Shown here: positions 42,932 to 51,600 of the stretch, piece after piece
How the letters are laid out: every line of letters begins with the position of its first letter
How positions within the stretch are numbered: the stretch's first letter is position 1
NCBI RefSeq assembly: GCF_021249345.1
Contig: NZ_CP089588.1
Span: forward strand, 806,001 to 870,000
Direction: 5' to 3'
From: Halobacterium wangiae
Lineage (GTDB): Archaea; Halobacteriota; Halobacteria; Halobacteriales; Halobacteriaceae
Length of the DNA stretch: 64,000 nucleotides
Translations under genes and position numbers: made by a program
The notes under the pieces: generated by a model
The model's database searches: none
What the model was told of the DNA's origin: nothing
Seen by the model: only the letters and a program-made list of their open reading frames with translations

Positions 42932-44173
42932 ATGACCCTCGACCCCGTCCACTTCGACGGCATCGCGGACCTCGCGCGCCAGATCCGCCACGAGGTGGAC
43001 GCCGAGGAACACCGCGACGTGGCCGAGGAGACGTGGGCGAACTACCTCGACCCGCTGTACGGCGACGGCGGCGTCGTCCTCGAACCGCTGGCCGAGCAAC
43101 GTCGGTCGGCCGCCCCCATCGAGGAACTCGCGCTCCAGCCCTCGCCGTTCGACACCGCCCACGGCCTCGACTCCGGCACCATCAACCCGCGGACGTTCAA
43201 GAACGGGCTCGTCCTCGACCTGGCGCAGGCGGCGATGAGCGCGACGCCCTCGGACCTCGACCTCCACCGCTCGCGGACGGTCATCACGAGCGTCCACTCG
43301 AACGACGCCACCGTCCGCACGAACACCGACTGGCGGAAGTGGGACGCGGGATTCAGCCGCGGGCGCATCGTCCACACCGCGCCGCTCGCCCGCGACCAGG
43401 AGCGCGTCGTCCACGGCCTCGCGCTCTACCTCGCGGAGAGCCACCACGCCGTCCAACACGCCGAGGCCGTCGACGACCTGCTGCTGCTGGACGGTCCGGT
43501 GTACCCGAAGCAGCTGGTGAACTGGGCGGACCGCCACGCGAGCGTCGCAGACCTCGTCACGGAGGAAGAACTCGTCGGCGAGGTGCTGGAGAACTACGTC
43601 CGCCTCGTCGAGCGCTTCGCCGAGCAGGACGTGCCGCTGGCGGGGTTCGTGAAGAGTCCCGCGAGCCAGGCGCTCGTCCGCGCGCTCCGGGACCGCGGCC
43701 GGCCGACGCCGTGGGCCAGCGACGCCGCGTTCTTCACGCAGGTGCTCGAACGCCGCGAGTTCGACGGGGAGGACCACCAGCGCCTCACCGACGAACTCAC
43801 GTGGACCGGCTGGTTCACGTCGACGCTCGGCGCGGACGGCGTGTTCGCCGACGCGGGCGAACTCGGCGTGGAGCGCGAACTCGACGCCGAAGCCTACGAA
43901 GTCGCCTTCTTCGTCGTCTACGACCCCCGGACGGACCTCGTCCACAAGGTCGAACTCCCCTGCGCGTTCGCACGCGACGGTGACGTCCGCGCGGCCGTCG
44001 AGCGCTACGTCACCAGCCAGGTCGCTGCGGAGGCCGGCCCGCCGAAGCCCGTGGGGAAGGCCGACGAACTCGCCCGTATCGGCGCCGCCGAGAAGGGCGA
44101 ACTCGTGCGGAAGCTTGAACAGTCCTTCGACAGCCAGCAGGACCGCAACTACGACGACGAGCGCTGGGAGTGA
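42932..44173 (+). CDS. nurA: NurA-domain DNA repair nuclease
   Basis: 413 residues. MTLDPVHFDGIADLARQI and LPLAGFVKSP-type (VPLAGFVKSPASQALVRAL) blocks, with the C-terminal LVHKVELPCAFARD strand, fit archaeal NurA. NurA is a 5'-3' nuclease that works with the HerA helicase to resect double-strand breaks. Acidic metal-site residues are likely but I cannot place them all by eye. HerA is on the same strand about 5 kb downstream rather than adjacent. An ABC exporter gene pair follows. Confidence 0.85.
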   Translation: MTLDPVHFDGIADLARQIRHEVDAEEHRDVAEETWANYLDPLYGDGGVVLEPLAEQRRSAAPIEELALQPSPFDTAHGLDSGTINPRTFKNGLVLDLAQAAMSATPSDLDLHRSRTVITSVHSNDATVRTNTDWRKWDAGFSRGRIVHTAPLARDQERVVHGLALYLAESHHAVQHAEAVDDLLLLDGPVYPKQLVNWADRHASVADLVTEEELVGEVLENYVRLVERFAEQDVPLAGFVKSPASQALVRALRDRGRPTPWASDAAFFTQVLERREFDGEDHQRLTDELTWTGWFTSTLGADGVFADAGELGVERELDAEAYEVAFFVVYDPRTDLVHKVELPCAFARDGDVRAAVERYVTSQVAAEAGPPKPVGKADELARIGAAEKGELVRKLEQSFDSQQDRNYDDERWE

Positions 44174-44244
44174 GGCGGCCTGCGGTGTTCGAACGCGGAG
44201 AACACTCGTCCGGTTTTAAGACCGGTGAGCCGAGAGTGCCGACA

Positions 44245-44994
44245 ATGAGCGACCGCGCCATCGAGACACGGAACCTGACGAAGCGGTACGGCGACACGAC
44301 CGCCGTGGAGCGACTCAACCTCGCCATCCCCGCGGGCAGCGTCTACGGCTTCCTCGGCCCGAACGGCGCGGGGAAGACCACGACGATGCGGATGCTCACG
44401 ACGCTCACGAGACCCAGCGACGGCACGGCCACCGTCGCGGGCGCGGACGTCACCGACCGCGAAGCGGTCGTCTCGAACATCGGCTACCTCCCCGAGGAGC
44501 CGCCGCTGCACGCCGAACTCACGGGTCGCGAACAGCTCCGCTACATCGCCGGTCTGCGCGACCTGCCCGAGGCCCACGCCGAGGAGCGCATCGAGGACCT
44601 CCTCGCCCGGTTCTCGCTGGCCGACGACGGCGACAAGCGCATCTCCGCGTACTCCAAGGGGATGAAACAGAAGGTCGGCATCATCCAGGCGATGCTCCAC
44701 GACCCGGACGTCCTCTTCCTCGACGAACCGACCTCCGGGCTCGACCCCCGGGCCGCGCGCACCGTCCGGGACACCATCGCGCACCTCGCTGCGGGCGACG
44801 CCACCGTCTTCCTCTCGACGCACATCCTCCCGGTGGTCGACGAACTCGCGGACACGGTCGGCGTCCTCTACGACGGGAGCCTCGTCACGGAGGGGTCGCC
44901 GCGAGGACTGAAGTCCCGCGCGGAGTCCGGCGAGGAGCGCACCCTCGAGGACGTCTTCCTCGAGGTGACCGGCGGCATCGGCGAGGAGGCCTGA
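44245..44994 (+). CDS. ABC transporter ATP-binding protein
   Basis: 249 residues. Walker A GPNGAGKTT (about 39-47), the signature ISAYSKGMKQKVG in place of LSGGQ, Walker B VLFLDEPTSGLDP and the H-loop STHIL are all present. It is of the CcmA/NatA type used by drug, lipid or sodium exporters. The ATG at 44245 is chosen over a frame open to the left. It precedes the permease gene by 2 bp. Confidence 0.94.
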   Translation: MSDRAIETRNLTKRYGDTTAVERLNLAIPAGSVYGFLGPNGAGKTTTMRMLTTLTRPSDGTATVAGADVTDREAVVSNIGYLPEEPPLHAELTGREQLRYIAGLRDLPEAHAEERIEDLLARFSLADDGDKRISAYSKGMKQKVGIIQAMLHDPDVLFLDEPTSGLDPRAARTVRDTIAHLAAGDATVFLSTHILPVVDELADTVGVLYDGSLVTEGSPRGLKSRAESGEERTLEDVFLEVTGGIGEEA

Positions 44995-44996
44995 CC

Positions 44997-46610
44997 ATGT
45001 CCGCGCTGCCGGACGCCCGCCACTCGTACGCCATCGCCCGCAACGAACTCCGGGTCGGCTGGCGGAAGTTCCGCTCGAAGAGCTTCGTCCAGGTCCTCGT
45101 CTTCGGTCTCGCCGCGCTGCTCGGCCTGGTGTTCACAGCCGCTGCGACCTACGGTGCGTACTGGGCGGGTCAGGCGCTCGTCGAGGACCCGGGCGAGGCG
45201 GCCGACCTCGCCGCGCTCGTCCCGGCCGGCCTCGGCGCGTTCGTCCTCTTCATGGCGGCGTACATGACGGTCATCCAGATCGGCGACATCGACGTCCGGG
45301 ACGGCTACCTCACGACGGTCCCCGCGCGTGACGTCGTCGGCGGCCTCCTGCTCTCGGGGTACGTCCGCGTCGCCGGCTTCGTCGCCGGGCCGCTGGTTGT
45401 CGCGAGCGCGGGGTTCGCGGTCGGCACCGGCGAGCCCCTGGCGTTCCCGCTGGCCGTCCTCGCCGTGGTCGCGCTGACCGCGACCTCGTTCCTCGTCGGC
45501 TACCCGCTGGGAGCCGCCGTCGGCTACCTCCTCGGGCAGTCCGAACTGGTCGCCCGTTACAGGGTCGCGCTCGGCGCGCTCGCGTTCGTCGCGTACTTCG
45601 GCCTCATCCTCACGGGCACACTCGACGTGGTGATCGACCCCGTCATCGAGGCGTTCCGTGCCTCGCCCGTCGCGTGGTACAGCGACCTCGTGTTGCTCCC
45701 CGTCCTCGACTCGGCGAGCGCCCTGCAGGCGGGGGCGGTGGTCGTCGGGTCCGTCCTCCTCTCGGCGGTCGCCGTGTTCGCCAGCGTCCGCGTCTCCGAG
45801 CGCCGGTGGTACGACGACGGCGTCGACGCCGGCGCCCGGGAGACCGACTCCGTCTCCGGTGGCCGCCTCGACGGACTGCTCGGCCGCCGGACCGCGTGGG
45901 TCGCACGCAAGAGCTGGCTGCGCGCCCGGCGCGCCCCCGTCAAACTGCTGTACGTCGCCTACCCGATCTTCGTCCTCGTCACCCCGATCCAGGCGAGCGT
46001 CGAGGCCGGCCGGGTCACCAGCCTGCTCCCGACGATCGTGGCGCTGTACGGCGCGTGGATGACCGGCGCGCTGTTCACGCTCAACCCGCTCGGCGACGAG
46101 GGCGCGGTGCTCCCCGTCTCCGCCATCACGGGCGTCACCGGCCGCGAGTTCGTCGGCGGCCTGGTCACCGCGAGCGCGCTCCTCGGTGGACCGGTGACGC
46201 TCGTCGTGACCGTCGTCCTCGCCGTGCTCAGTCCGCTCCCGCCGCTCGCCGTCGTCTGTACCGTCGCGGCCGCCGCCGTCCTGCCGCCGCTCGCCGCCGC
46301 CGTCGCCGTCGGCGTCGGCACTGCGTTCCCGAAGTTCGAGGCGACGACCATCACCCGGAGCCGCGAGGCCGTCGTGCCGTCGCTGTGGGCGTTCGCGGTG
46401 TACACGCTGGTGTTCCTGGTGACCGCGGGCATCGCCACGGGAGCGCAGTCGCCGGCGGCCGCCGGCCCCATCGCCGACGCGCTCGGCGCGAGCACGGCAG
46501 CCGTCCGCCTCGGCAGCCTCGTCGTCGGCGTCGCGCTCGCGGGCGCCACTGCAGTCGTCGGCACGCGCACCGCGGTGCGGGCGTTCGACGGCTACACCAC
46601 GGACGACTGA
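44997..46610 (+). CDS. ABC transporter permease
   Basis: 537 residues with about twelve hydrophobic segments. There is a central soluble loop near residues 265-300 (ERRWYDDGVDAGARETDS). It starts 2 bp after the ATPase stop codon, so the pair forms one exporter. It looks like two fused six-TM ABC2-type halves. Substrate unknown. Confidence 0.88.
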   Translation: MSALPDARHSYAIARNELRVGWRKFRSKSFVQVLVFGLAALLGLVFTAAATYGAYWAGQALVEDPGEAADLAALVPAGLGAFVLFMAAYMTVIQIGDIDVRDGYLTTVPARDVVGGLLLSGYVRVAGFVAGPLVVASAGFAVGTGEPLAFPLAVLAVVALTATSFLVGYPLGAAVGYLLGQSELVARYRVALGALAFVAYFGLILTGTLDVVIDPVIEAFRASPVAWYSDLVLLPVLDSASALQAGAVVVGSVLLSAVAVFASVRVSERRWYDDGVDAGARETDSVSGGRLDGLLGRRTAWVARKSWLRARRAPVKLLYVAYPIFVLVTPIQASVEAGRVTSLLPTIVALYGAWMTGALFTLNPLGDEGAVLPVSAITGVTGREFVGGLVTASALLGGPVTLVVTVVLAVLSPLPPLAVVCTVAAAAVLPPLAAAVAVGVGTAFPKFEATTITRSREAVVPSLWAFAVYTLVFLVTAGIATGAQSPAAAGPIADALGASTAAVRLGSLVVGVALAGATAVVGTRTAVRAFDGYTTDD

Positions 46611-46657
46611 CCGGACACTACTTGAAGAGCCTAGTGGCTGCGGCAGTACGACGAACT

Positions 46658-46678
46658 GGGGACGCTCGAAACGTCCCC
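46658..46678. repeat. Hairpin between ABC permease and nuoH
   Basis: GGGGACG at 46658-46664 pairs with CGTCCCC at 46672-46678 around the loop CTCGAAA. It ends 22 bp before the nuoH start codon. It could be a terminator for the ABC operon or a leader structure for nuoH. Confidence 0.5.
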
Positions 46679-46700
46679 CTATGACGGTACGTAGCCACAG

Positions 46701-47768
46701 GTGGTCGCCGTGACGGCGCCGACGCTCCCCGAAGCGATCTCGAACGTCCTCCCGGACGGCCCGCTGGCCGACCCGCTGGGGGCGTTCCTCTCGGCGTTCC
46801 TCGTCGCGAACTTCGTGCTCGCGACCACCGCGGTCGCCGGCCCGTGGGCGAAACGCAAGATAGCCGCCGACTTCTGGGGGAAGGTCGGGCCGAACCGGAT
46901 GGGACCGTACGGCATCCTCATCGTCGTCGCCGACGCCCTCCGCCTGCTCTCCAAGGAGAACATCGTCCCGGAGAACACCGACCGACCGGCCTTCGACCTC
47001 GCACCGCTCGTGATGGCGTCGACCGCGCTCCTCGGCTTCGCCGTCGTCCCGATGGGGTCGCTGTTCGGCGTGCGTATCCACCTCGCGGACCCCGAGACCG
47101 GGCTCGCGTTCGTCTTCGCCGTCTCCTCGCTGGCGAGCGTCGGTATCGTCATGGCGGGGTACGCCTCGAACAACAAGTTCAGCCTGCTCGGCGGTCTGCG
47201 CGCCGTCGCGCTCACGATCGCCTACGAGATCCCGCTCGTGGTCACCGCCGCCAGCGTCGTCCTGCTCGCGGGAACGCTCCAGATGGGCGCCATCGTGGAG
47301 GCACAGGCCGAACCGCTGCTCACCGTGGCGGGGGTCACGATTCCCTCGTGGTACGCCGTCGTCAACCCGGTCGCGTTCGCCCTCTTCCTCGTCGCGAACC
47401 TCGCGGAGGTCGGGCGCAACCCCTTCGACCTCGCGGAGGCGCCACAGGAGATCGTCGCCGGCATCATGACGGAGTACTCCAGCGTCTACTTCACGCTCAT
47501 CTACCTCGCCGAGTTCATCCACATCTTCCTCGCCGGCGCCGTCGTCGCGACGCTGTTCCTCGGCGGCCCCGCGGGGCCGGTGCTGCCCGGCTTCGTCTGG
47601 TTCGTCGGCAAGATCTGGGCGGTGTTCCTGTTCACGCAGTGGATGCGCGCGACCATCCCCCGGGTCCGCGTCGACCAGCTCATCGAGATCGGGTGGAAGG
47701 GACTGCTCGTCCTCTCGTTCCTCAACCTGCTGCTCACCGCCGTAGTCGTCGTCGTGTTCGCAGCCTGA
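46701..47768 (+). CDS. nuoH: NADH-quinone oxidoreductase subunit H
   Basis: 355 residues with about eight hydrophobic segments. GPNRMGPYG in loop 1, the RNPFDLAEAPQEIVAG loop and MTEYSS are the hallmarks of NuoH, which forms part of the quinone site of complex I. The start is GTG at 46701 or 46710; no in-frame ATG is near. No other complex I gene is in the window: an ABC operon precedes it and a reverse-strand gene follows. Confidence 0.93.
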   Translation: MVAVTAPTLPEAISNVLPDGPLADPLGAFLSAFLVANFVLATTAVAGPWAKRKIAADFWGKVGPNRMGPYGILIVVADALRLLSKENIVPENTDRPAFDLAPLVMASTALLGFAVVPMGSLFGVRIHLADPETGLAFVFAVSSLASVGIVMAGYASNNKFSLLGGLRAVALTIAYEIPLVVTAASVVLLAGTLQMGAIVEAQAEPLLTVAGVTIPSWYAVVNPVAFALFLVANLAEVGRNPFDLAEAPQEIVAGIMTEYSSVYFTLIYLAEFIHIFLAGAVVATLFLGGPAGPVLPGFVWFVGKIWAVFLFTQWMRATIPRVRVDQLIEIGWKGLLVLSFLNLLLTAVVVVVFAA

Positions 47769-47770
47769 GC

Positions 47771-48112
47771 CTACGGTTCCGCCTCGTGTTCGCGGACGAC
47801 CTCGATCACCACGTCGTCGGGGTCGATGCCGATGCGCGCGAACTGCGTGCGGACGTGTTCGCGGGCCGCGTCGAGGGCCAGTTCGCGGGTCTCGAACCCC
47901 CGGGGCATCGGCGACTCGAAGGCGACGTTGACGTCCTCGCCGTCGACCCGCTGGACGCTCCCCCCGCTCTCGACGGCGTAGAACTCGTCGCAGACCCAGA
48001 CGTAGGGCGCGGCCTCGTCGGGGGCGCCCTTGAACGACGGCGAGTCCTCGCCGCGTTCGTACAGGGACCCCGTGAGCGTCGTCCCGCCCGCCGAACCGCG
48101 CACCAGTAACAT
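47771..48112 (-). CDS. Conserved haloarchaeal protein (DUF7113-like)
   Basis: 113 residues, starting MLLVRGSAGGTTLTGSLYERG. The pattern with YVWVCDEFYAVESGGS and NVAFESPMPRGFETRE resembles a conserved haloarchaeal family (DUF7113 from memory). No TM or catalytic motif. It converges on nuoH with a 2-bp gap between stops. Confidence 0.75.
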   Translation of the reverse strand: MLLVRGSAGGTTLTGSLYERGEDSPSFKGAPDEAAPYVWVCDEFYAVESGGSVQRVDGEDVNVAFESPMPRGFETRELALDAAREHVRTQFARIGIDPDDVVIEVVREHEAEP

Positions 48113-48161
48113 AGGTGGTACTGGGTGGCCGACGACCATAAGCCCGTGGCTGGACCGCAGG

Positions 48162-48917
48162 TCACGAGACTGCTGCCAGCAGCGCCTCGCAGACGTCTCC
48201 GTTCGTCGCGGCGACGTACAGCCCGTCGCCGGGTCGAGCGACCGAAGCCCCTGCCTCTGAGGCGAGCAGTTCGCCGACGTGCTGCTCCTCGTCGTCGGGG
48301 TGGAAACAGACCATCCCGTCGAGACGCCCCCGGGCCAGCGCACCCCAGTGGACGCAGGGCGACCAGCTCTCGACGACGCGCTTCGTGACGTCGCCGAGCG
48401 CGGCCTGCAGCCGGTCTGCCTCGTCGAGTCTGCCGTCGAGTTTCACGTCGTGGCCGACGACGAACGCGACCGTCGCCTTCGCGGGTGGGACGTCGCTGTC
48501 GGCGCGAACCGGGTCGCCGTCGTAGCGCACGCCCTCGCCGCGCCGCACGACGAAGAGGTCGTCGGCGACGGGGACGTAGACGCTGCCGACGACCGGCCCG
48601 TCGTCGTCGAGGACCGCGGCCGCCGTCGCGAACGACGGGAGCCCCGAGACGAAGTTGTTCGTGCCGTCGAGTGGGTCGACGATCCAGCGGTAGTCGCCCT
48701 CGATGGCCACGTCGCCGGACTCCTCGGCGTACACTGCGTGCCCGGGGTGGGCGGACTGAATCACGTCGAGCATCCGCGCCTCGGAGGCGCGGTCGGCCGC
48801 GGCCTTCACGTCGTGTCTGGAGAACTCCGCGTCGACCTCGTCGCCAAAGCGTTCGCGGAGGTGCCGACCGCCGGCGAGACACGCCCGCACGGCCGTGTTC
48901 TCTACGTTGGAGAGCAT
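48162..48917 (-). CDS. Inositol monophosphatase family phosphatase
   Basis: 251 residues from the ATG at 48917; a GTG just before it (48920) is an alternative. Metal ligands are Glu in VYAEESGD, WIVDPLDGTNNFVSG with the two Asp, and ESWSPCVHWGALARG in place of the usual WDxAAG. It may act on inositol phosphate or fructose-1,6-bisphosphate as archaeal relatives do. It is divergent from herA. Confidence 0.9.
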   Translation of the reverse strand: MLSNVENTAVRACLAGGRHLRERFGDEVDAEFSRHDVKAAADRASEARMLDVIQSAHPGHAVYAEESGDVAIEGDYRWIVDPLDGTNNFVSGLPSFATAAAVLDDDGPVVGSVYVPVADDLFVVRRGEGVRYDGDPVRADSDVPPAKATVAFVVGHDVKLDGRLDEADRLQAALGDVTKRVVESWSPCVHWGALARGRLDGMVCFHPDDEEQHVGELLASEAGASVARPGDGLYVAATNGDVCEALLAAVS

Positions 48918-48998
48918 CACCGGACGACACTCGACAAGCGTCTAAGGCGTTCCGGTTCGAGGGAAAGGGGTTTGTAGGCGGCCCGTGAGGAACGCGCC

Positions 48999-50801
48999 AT
49001 GAGCGACCTCGGGGACTTCGCCGACCACGACCGCGACGACGCGGGCAGTGGTGCGAGCGACACCGGTGCTGGTGGCGCGGACGATGACTTCCAGCGCGCG
49101 GACCTCGACGACGTCGGCGACGACGCGGGCCTCGGCGCGCTGGCCGTCTCGGAGGGACTCCGCATCCACGAGGACGGACAGGAGACCGCACTGAAGGCCT
49201 ACGTCACAGCCGGCAACCGGTCGGCGGTCCGTCTCGGCACGTACCTCGTCGCGCCGTACCCCCGCGGCGAGAAACTGTTCTGCCGCATTACCGGCCTGGA
49301 GTACGTCCAGGCGTTCCAGAGCGACGACGCCACGGAGATCCACGCACGGAGAGCCATGCGCAGCGACGGTGTCGACGAGCAGGACTACAAGTTCCTCGCC
49401 GAACTCGAACCGGTCGCCGTCCTCTACGACGACGACGGCGACCTCAAGCGCCGGATGCCCGACCGCGTCCCGAAACCCGAGACGGTGGTCCGGGCGGCCG
49501 ACGACGCCACCGAGATCAAGACCGGTCTCAAGATCCCGGAGGAGGGTGTCTTCCTCGGTCACCTCTCCGTTGGCGGGGAGAAGGTGCGGACCGCGGCCGA
49601 ACCGCCGACCATCGACTACCGGGTGAAAGACGACTACGACTCGGGCGACCCGCTCGTCTTCCGGCACACGCTCGTCGCGGGCGGCACCGGGTCCGGGAAG
49701 ACCCACTCCGCGAAGAACGTCCTCCGGCAGTACCTCCACGAGGACCGCCGCTACCCCGTCGACTCGGGCGGCGCGGAGCGCCGGATGGCGGTCGTCCAGT
49801 TCGACCCGCAGGACGAGTACGCACAGATGCACGACGACAACCCCGAGGCCACCGCCGGCGACGAACGGAACTGGGAGACCCAGGGGCTCGCCCACGGCGG
49901 CCACGACGACACCGTCGCGTTCGTCCCGAAGGTCGGGGACGCGTCGTACGCTGCGGACCACCACGGCGCCAAACAGGTGGAGTTCACAGTGCCGTTCTCG
50001 ATGGTGCGCTCGAACCCGTGGCTGGTCGCCTCCAGCGGCCTCAACGACAACCAGTACGGCGCGCTGACGCTGCTCCTCGACCGGTTCTTCGGGAACTACG
50101 GGCGCTCGGGAACGTACGAGGAGTTCTGCACGTTCCTCGACGACCCCGCGCTCAAGGAAGAACTCGACGAGAGCGGGCGCGTCCACGAGGCGACCTACGA
50201 GGCCGTACTGCGGCGCGTCCACAACATGCCCTCGGGGCTGTTCGACCAGGACGCACGCTCGATCACCGACCTCGTCTCGGACCGCCAGTTCGTGCGACCC
50301 GGTCGCCTCTCGGTCGTGCCGACGTACCACATCAGCAACTCCCGGGCGGCGGAGACGGTGGTACTGGCGGTGTCGAGCCTGCTCGTCGACCAGAAGCTCT
50401 CGAACGACCCGACCTACGAGTCGATCAAGGAGACGCCGCTCGTCGTGGGGATGGACGAGGCGCACAACTTCCTCGCGGACGCCGACAGCGTGCAGGCGAA
50501 CAAGGTCGTCGGGAAGTTCACCGAGGCCGCCAAGCAGGGCCGAAAGGAACGTCTCGGCCTCTTCCTCATCACGCAGGACCCCCAGGACATCGCCGACCCG
50601 GTGTTCAAGCAGGTGAACACGACGGTCGTGTTAAACCTCGGTGACGAGGACGCCATCAAGGCCGTGAACATCCCCGCGGAGCTCCAGTCGAAGGTCCCGT
50701 ACATGGAGAAGGGGCAGATGGTCGTCTACTCGCCGGACAACTCCGAACCCGTCGAAATCTGTGGGCTGCCGACGTGCCTGACGCGTCACGGTCGCGAGTA
50801 G
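48999..50801 (+). CDS. herA: HerA-type DNA translocase/helicase
   Basis: 600 residues. An acidic haloarchaeal N-terminus (about 45 residues) precedes a HAS-barrel domain and the FtsK-like ATPase. Walker A GGTGSGKT is at residues 227-234 and Walker B LVVGMDEAHNF near 480; the arginine-finger region is KQGRKERLGLFLITQD. HerA pumps DNA into NurA during end resection. nurA is 5 kb away on the same strand, so partnership is inferred. Confidence 0.92.
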   Translation: MSDLGDFADHDRDDAGSGASDTGAGGADDDFQRADLDDVGDDAGLGALAVSEGLRIHEDGQETALKAYVTAGNRSAVRLGTYLVAPYPRGEKLFCRITGLEYVQAFQSDDATEIHARRAMRSDGVDEQDYKFLAELEPVAVLYDDDGDLKRRMPDRVPKPETVVRAADDATEIKTGLKIPEEGVFLGHLSVGGEKVRTAAEPPTIDYRVKDDYDSGDPLVFRHTLVAGGTGSGKTHSAKNVLRQYLHEDRRYPVDSGGAERRMAVVQFDPQDEYAQMHDDNPEATAGDERNWETQGLAHGGHDDTVAFVPKVGDASYAADHHGAKQVEFTVPFSMVRSNPWLVASSGLNDNQYGALTLLLDRFFGNYGRSGTYEEFCTFLDDPALKEELDESGRVHEATYEAVLRRVHNMPSGLFDQDARSITDLVSDRQFVRPGRLSVVPTYHISNSRAAETVVLAVSSLLVDQKLSNDPTYESIKETPLVVGMDEAHNFLADADSVQANKVVGKFTEAAKQGRKERLGLFLITQDPQDIADPVFKQVNTTVVLNLGDEDAIKAVNIPAELQSKVPYMEKGQMVVYSPDNSEPVEICGLPTCLTRHGRE

Positions 50802-50817
50802 TGGGAATTGCCCAACC

Positions 50818-50827
50818 GCTTTTTGAG
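50818..50827 (+). promoter_or_regulatory. Candidate TATA box of the UspA gene
   Basis: GCTTTTTGAG lies 22-31 nt before the ATG, the same spacing and core as the deoC box. Confidence 0.5.
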
Positions 50828-50848
50828 GGGCACGACGAACTATCCGGT

Positions 50849-51277
50849 ATGTCGAGGATTCTCGTCCCTATCGACGGTTCCGAACAGGCCCAGGACGCCC
50901 TAGAGTACGCACTCGAAGAGTTCGAGTCGGACGACATCACGGTCATCAACGTCATCGACCCCATCGAGGCCGGCTACACGGCGCAGGCGACGGTCCCCGG
51001 CTACTCCGAGGAGTGGTTCGAGCAGGCGAAGTCGGCGGCCGACGACCTGTTCGAGGCGGCCAACGAGACCGCCGCCGAGTACGGCAACGGACCACTCGAC
51101 ACCGCGACTGAGGTCGGCCGACCGAGCCGCACCATCGTCGAGTACGCCGAGGAGAACGGCTTCGACCACATCGTGATAGGGAGCCACGGGCGCGCCGGCG
51201 TGACTCGCATCCTCCTCGGGAGCGTCGCGGAGAGCGTCGTGCGTCGCTCCCCGATGCCAGTGACGATTGTGAGGTAG
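50849..51277 (+). CDS. Universal stress protein (UspA family)
   Basis: 142 residues, one Usp domain. RILVPIDGSEQAQDALEYAL opens the Rossmann-like fold and GSHGRAGVTRILLGSVAESV is the ATP-binding G-2x-G-9x-G(S/T) motif. Likely an ATP-binding cytoplasmic stress protein; no fused domain. Confidence 0.95.
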   Translation: MSRILVPIDGSEQAQDALEYALEEFESDDITVINVIDPIEAGYTAQATVPGYSEEWFEQAKSAADDLFEAANETAAEYGNGPLDTATEVGRPSRTIVEYAEENGFDHIVIGSHGRAGVTRILLGSVAESVVRRSPMPVTIVR

Positions 51278-51600
51278 GGCTTGCAGGCGGCGTGTCGTCC
51301 TCGCGGCCCGGGTCGCCGCACTCCCGCCCCGGCCGGACCGCGCTTGTCGTCAGCTCACGGTGCGGGTTGGTTCCGCTCTCCTACTTGAACCTACACGAGC
51401 AGAAAGCGACGCCTGTGAGACAGCCGGCAGGTTAGCATCCGGCGACCGAGCGGGTCGAATACCCCGGAAGATCGCCGGTTCACTCCGCGAACGAAGTGAG
51501 CGGAGGCCGAGGAGCGACCAACGGGAACGACGCTGGCTTTTGGTGGAGCTTTTGCCGAGCGAGCGGCGCTACACGCCGCTCGCGCAGCGCAAAAGGTCCG
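51278..51600. other. 323-bp convergent intergenic region
   Basis: The stops of the Usp gene (+) and the KaiC-like gene (-) face each other. No credible gene was found. A long inverted repeat at 51549-51595 adjoins the KaiC-like stop and is listed separately. CACTCCGCGAACGAAGTGAG near 51482 is a second weak hairpin. Confidence 0.7.
51549..51595. repeat. Large hairpin downstream of KaiC-like gene
   Basis: CTTTTGC at 51549-51555 pairs with GCAAAAG at 51589-51595, enclosing CGAGCGGCG (51560-51568) and CGCCGCTCG (51574-51582) around the loop CTACA. The double stem, six bases beyond the stop codon of the minus-strand gene, looks like a transcription terminator or intergenic repeat. Confidence 0.6.

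Noticed and set aside
44868-47522. Very long open frame antisense to the ABC exporter and nuoH genes
   Set aside because: High-GC shadow of real genes: its composition is Arg/Asp/Gly low complexity with no family features, while the plus strand carries unmistakable ABC and NuoH motifs. Similar long antisense frames over gpmI/nurA, the DUF255 gene and the propeller/PfkB region were dropped for the same reason.
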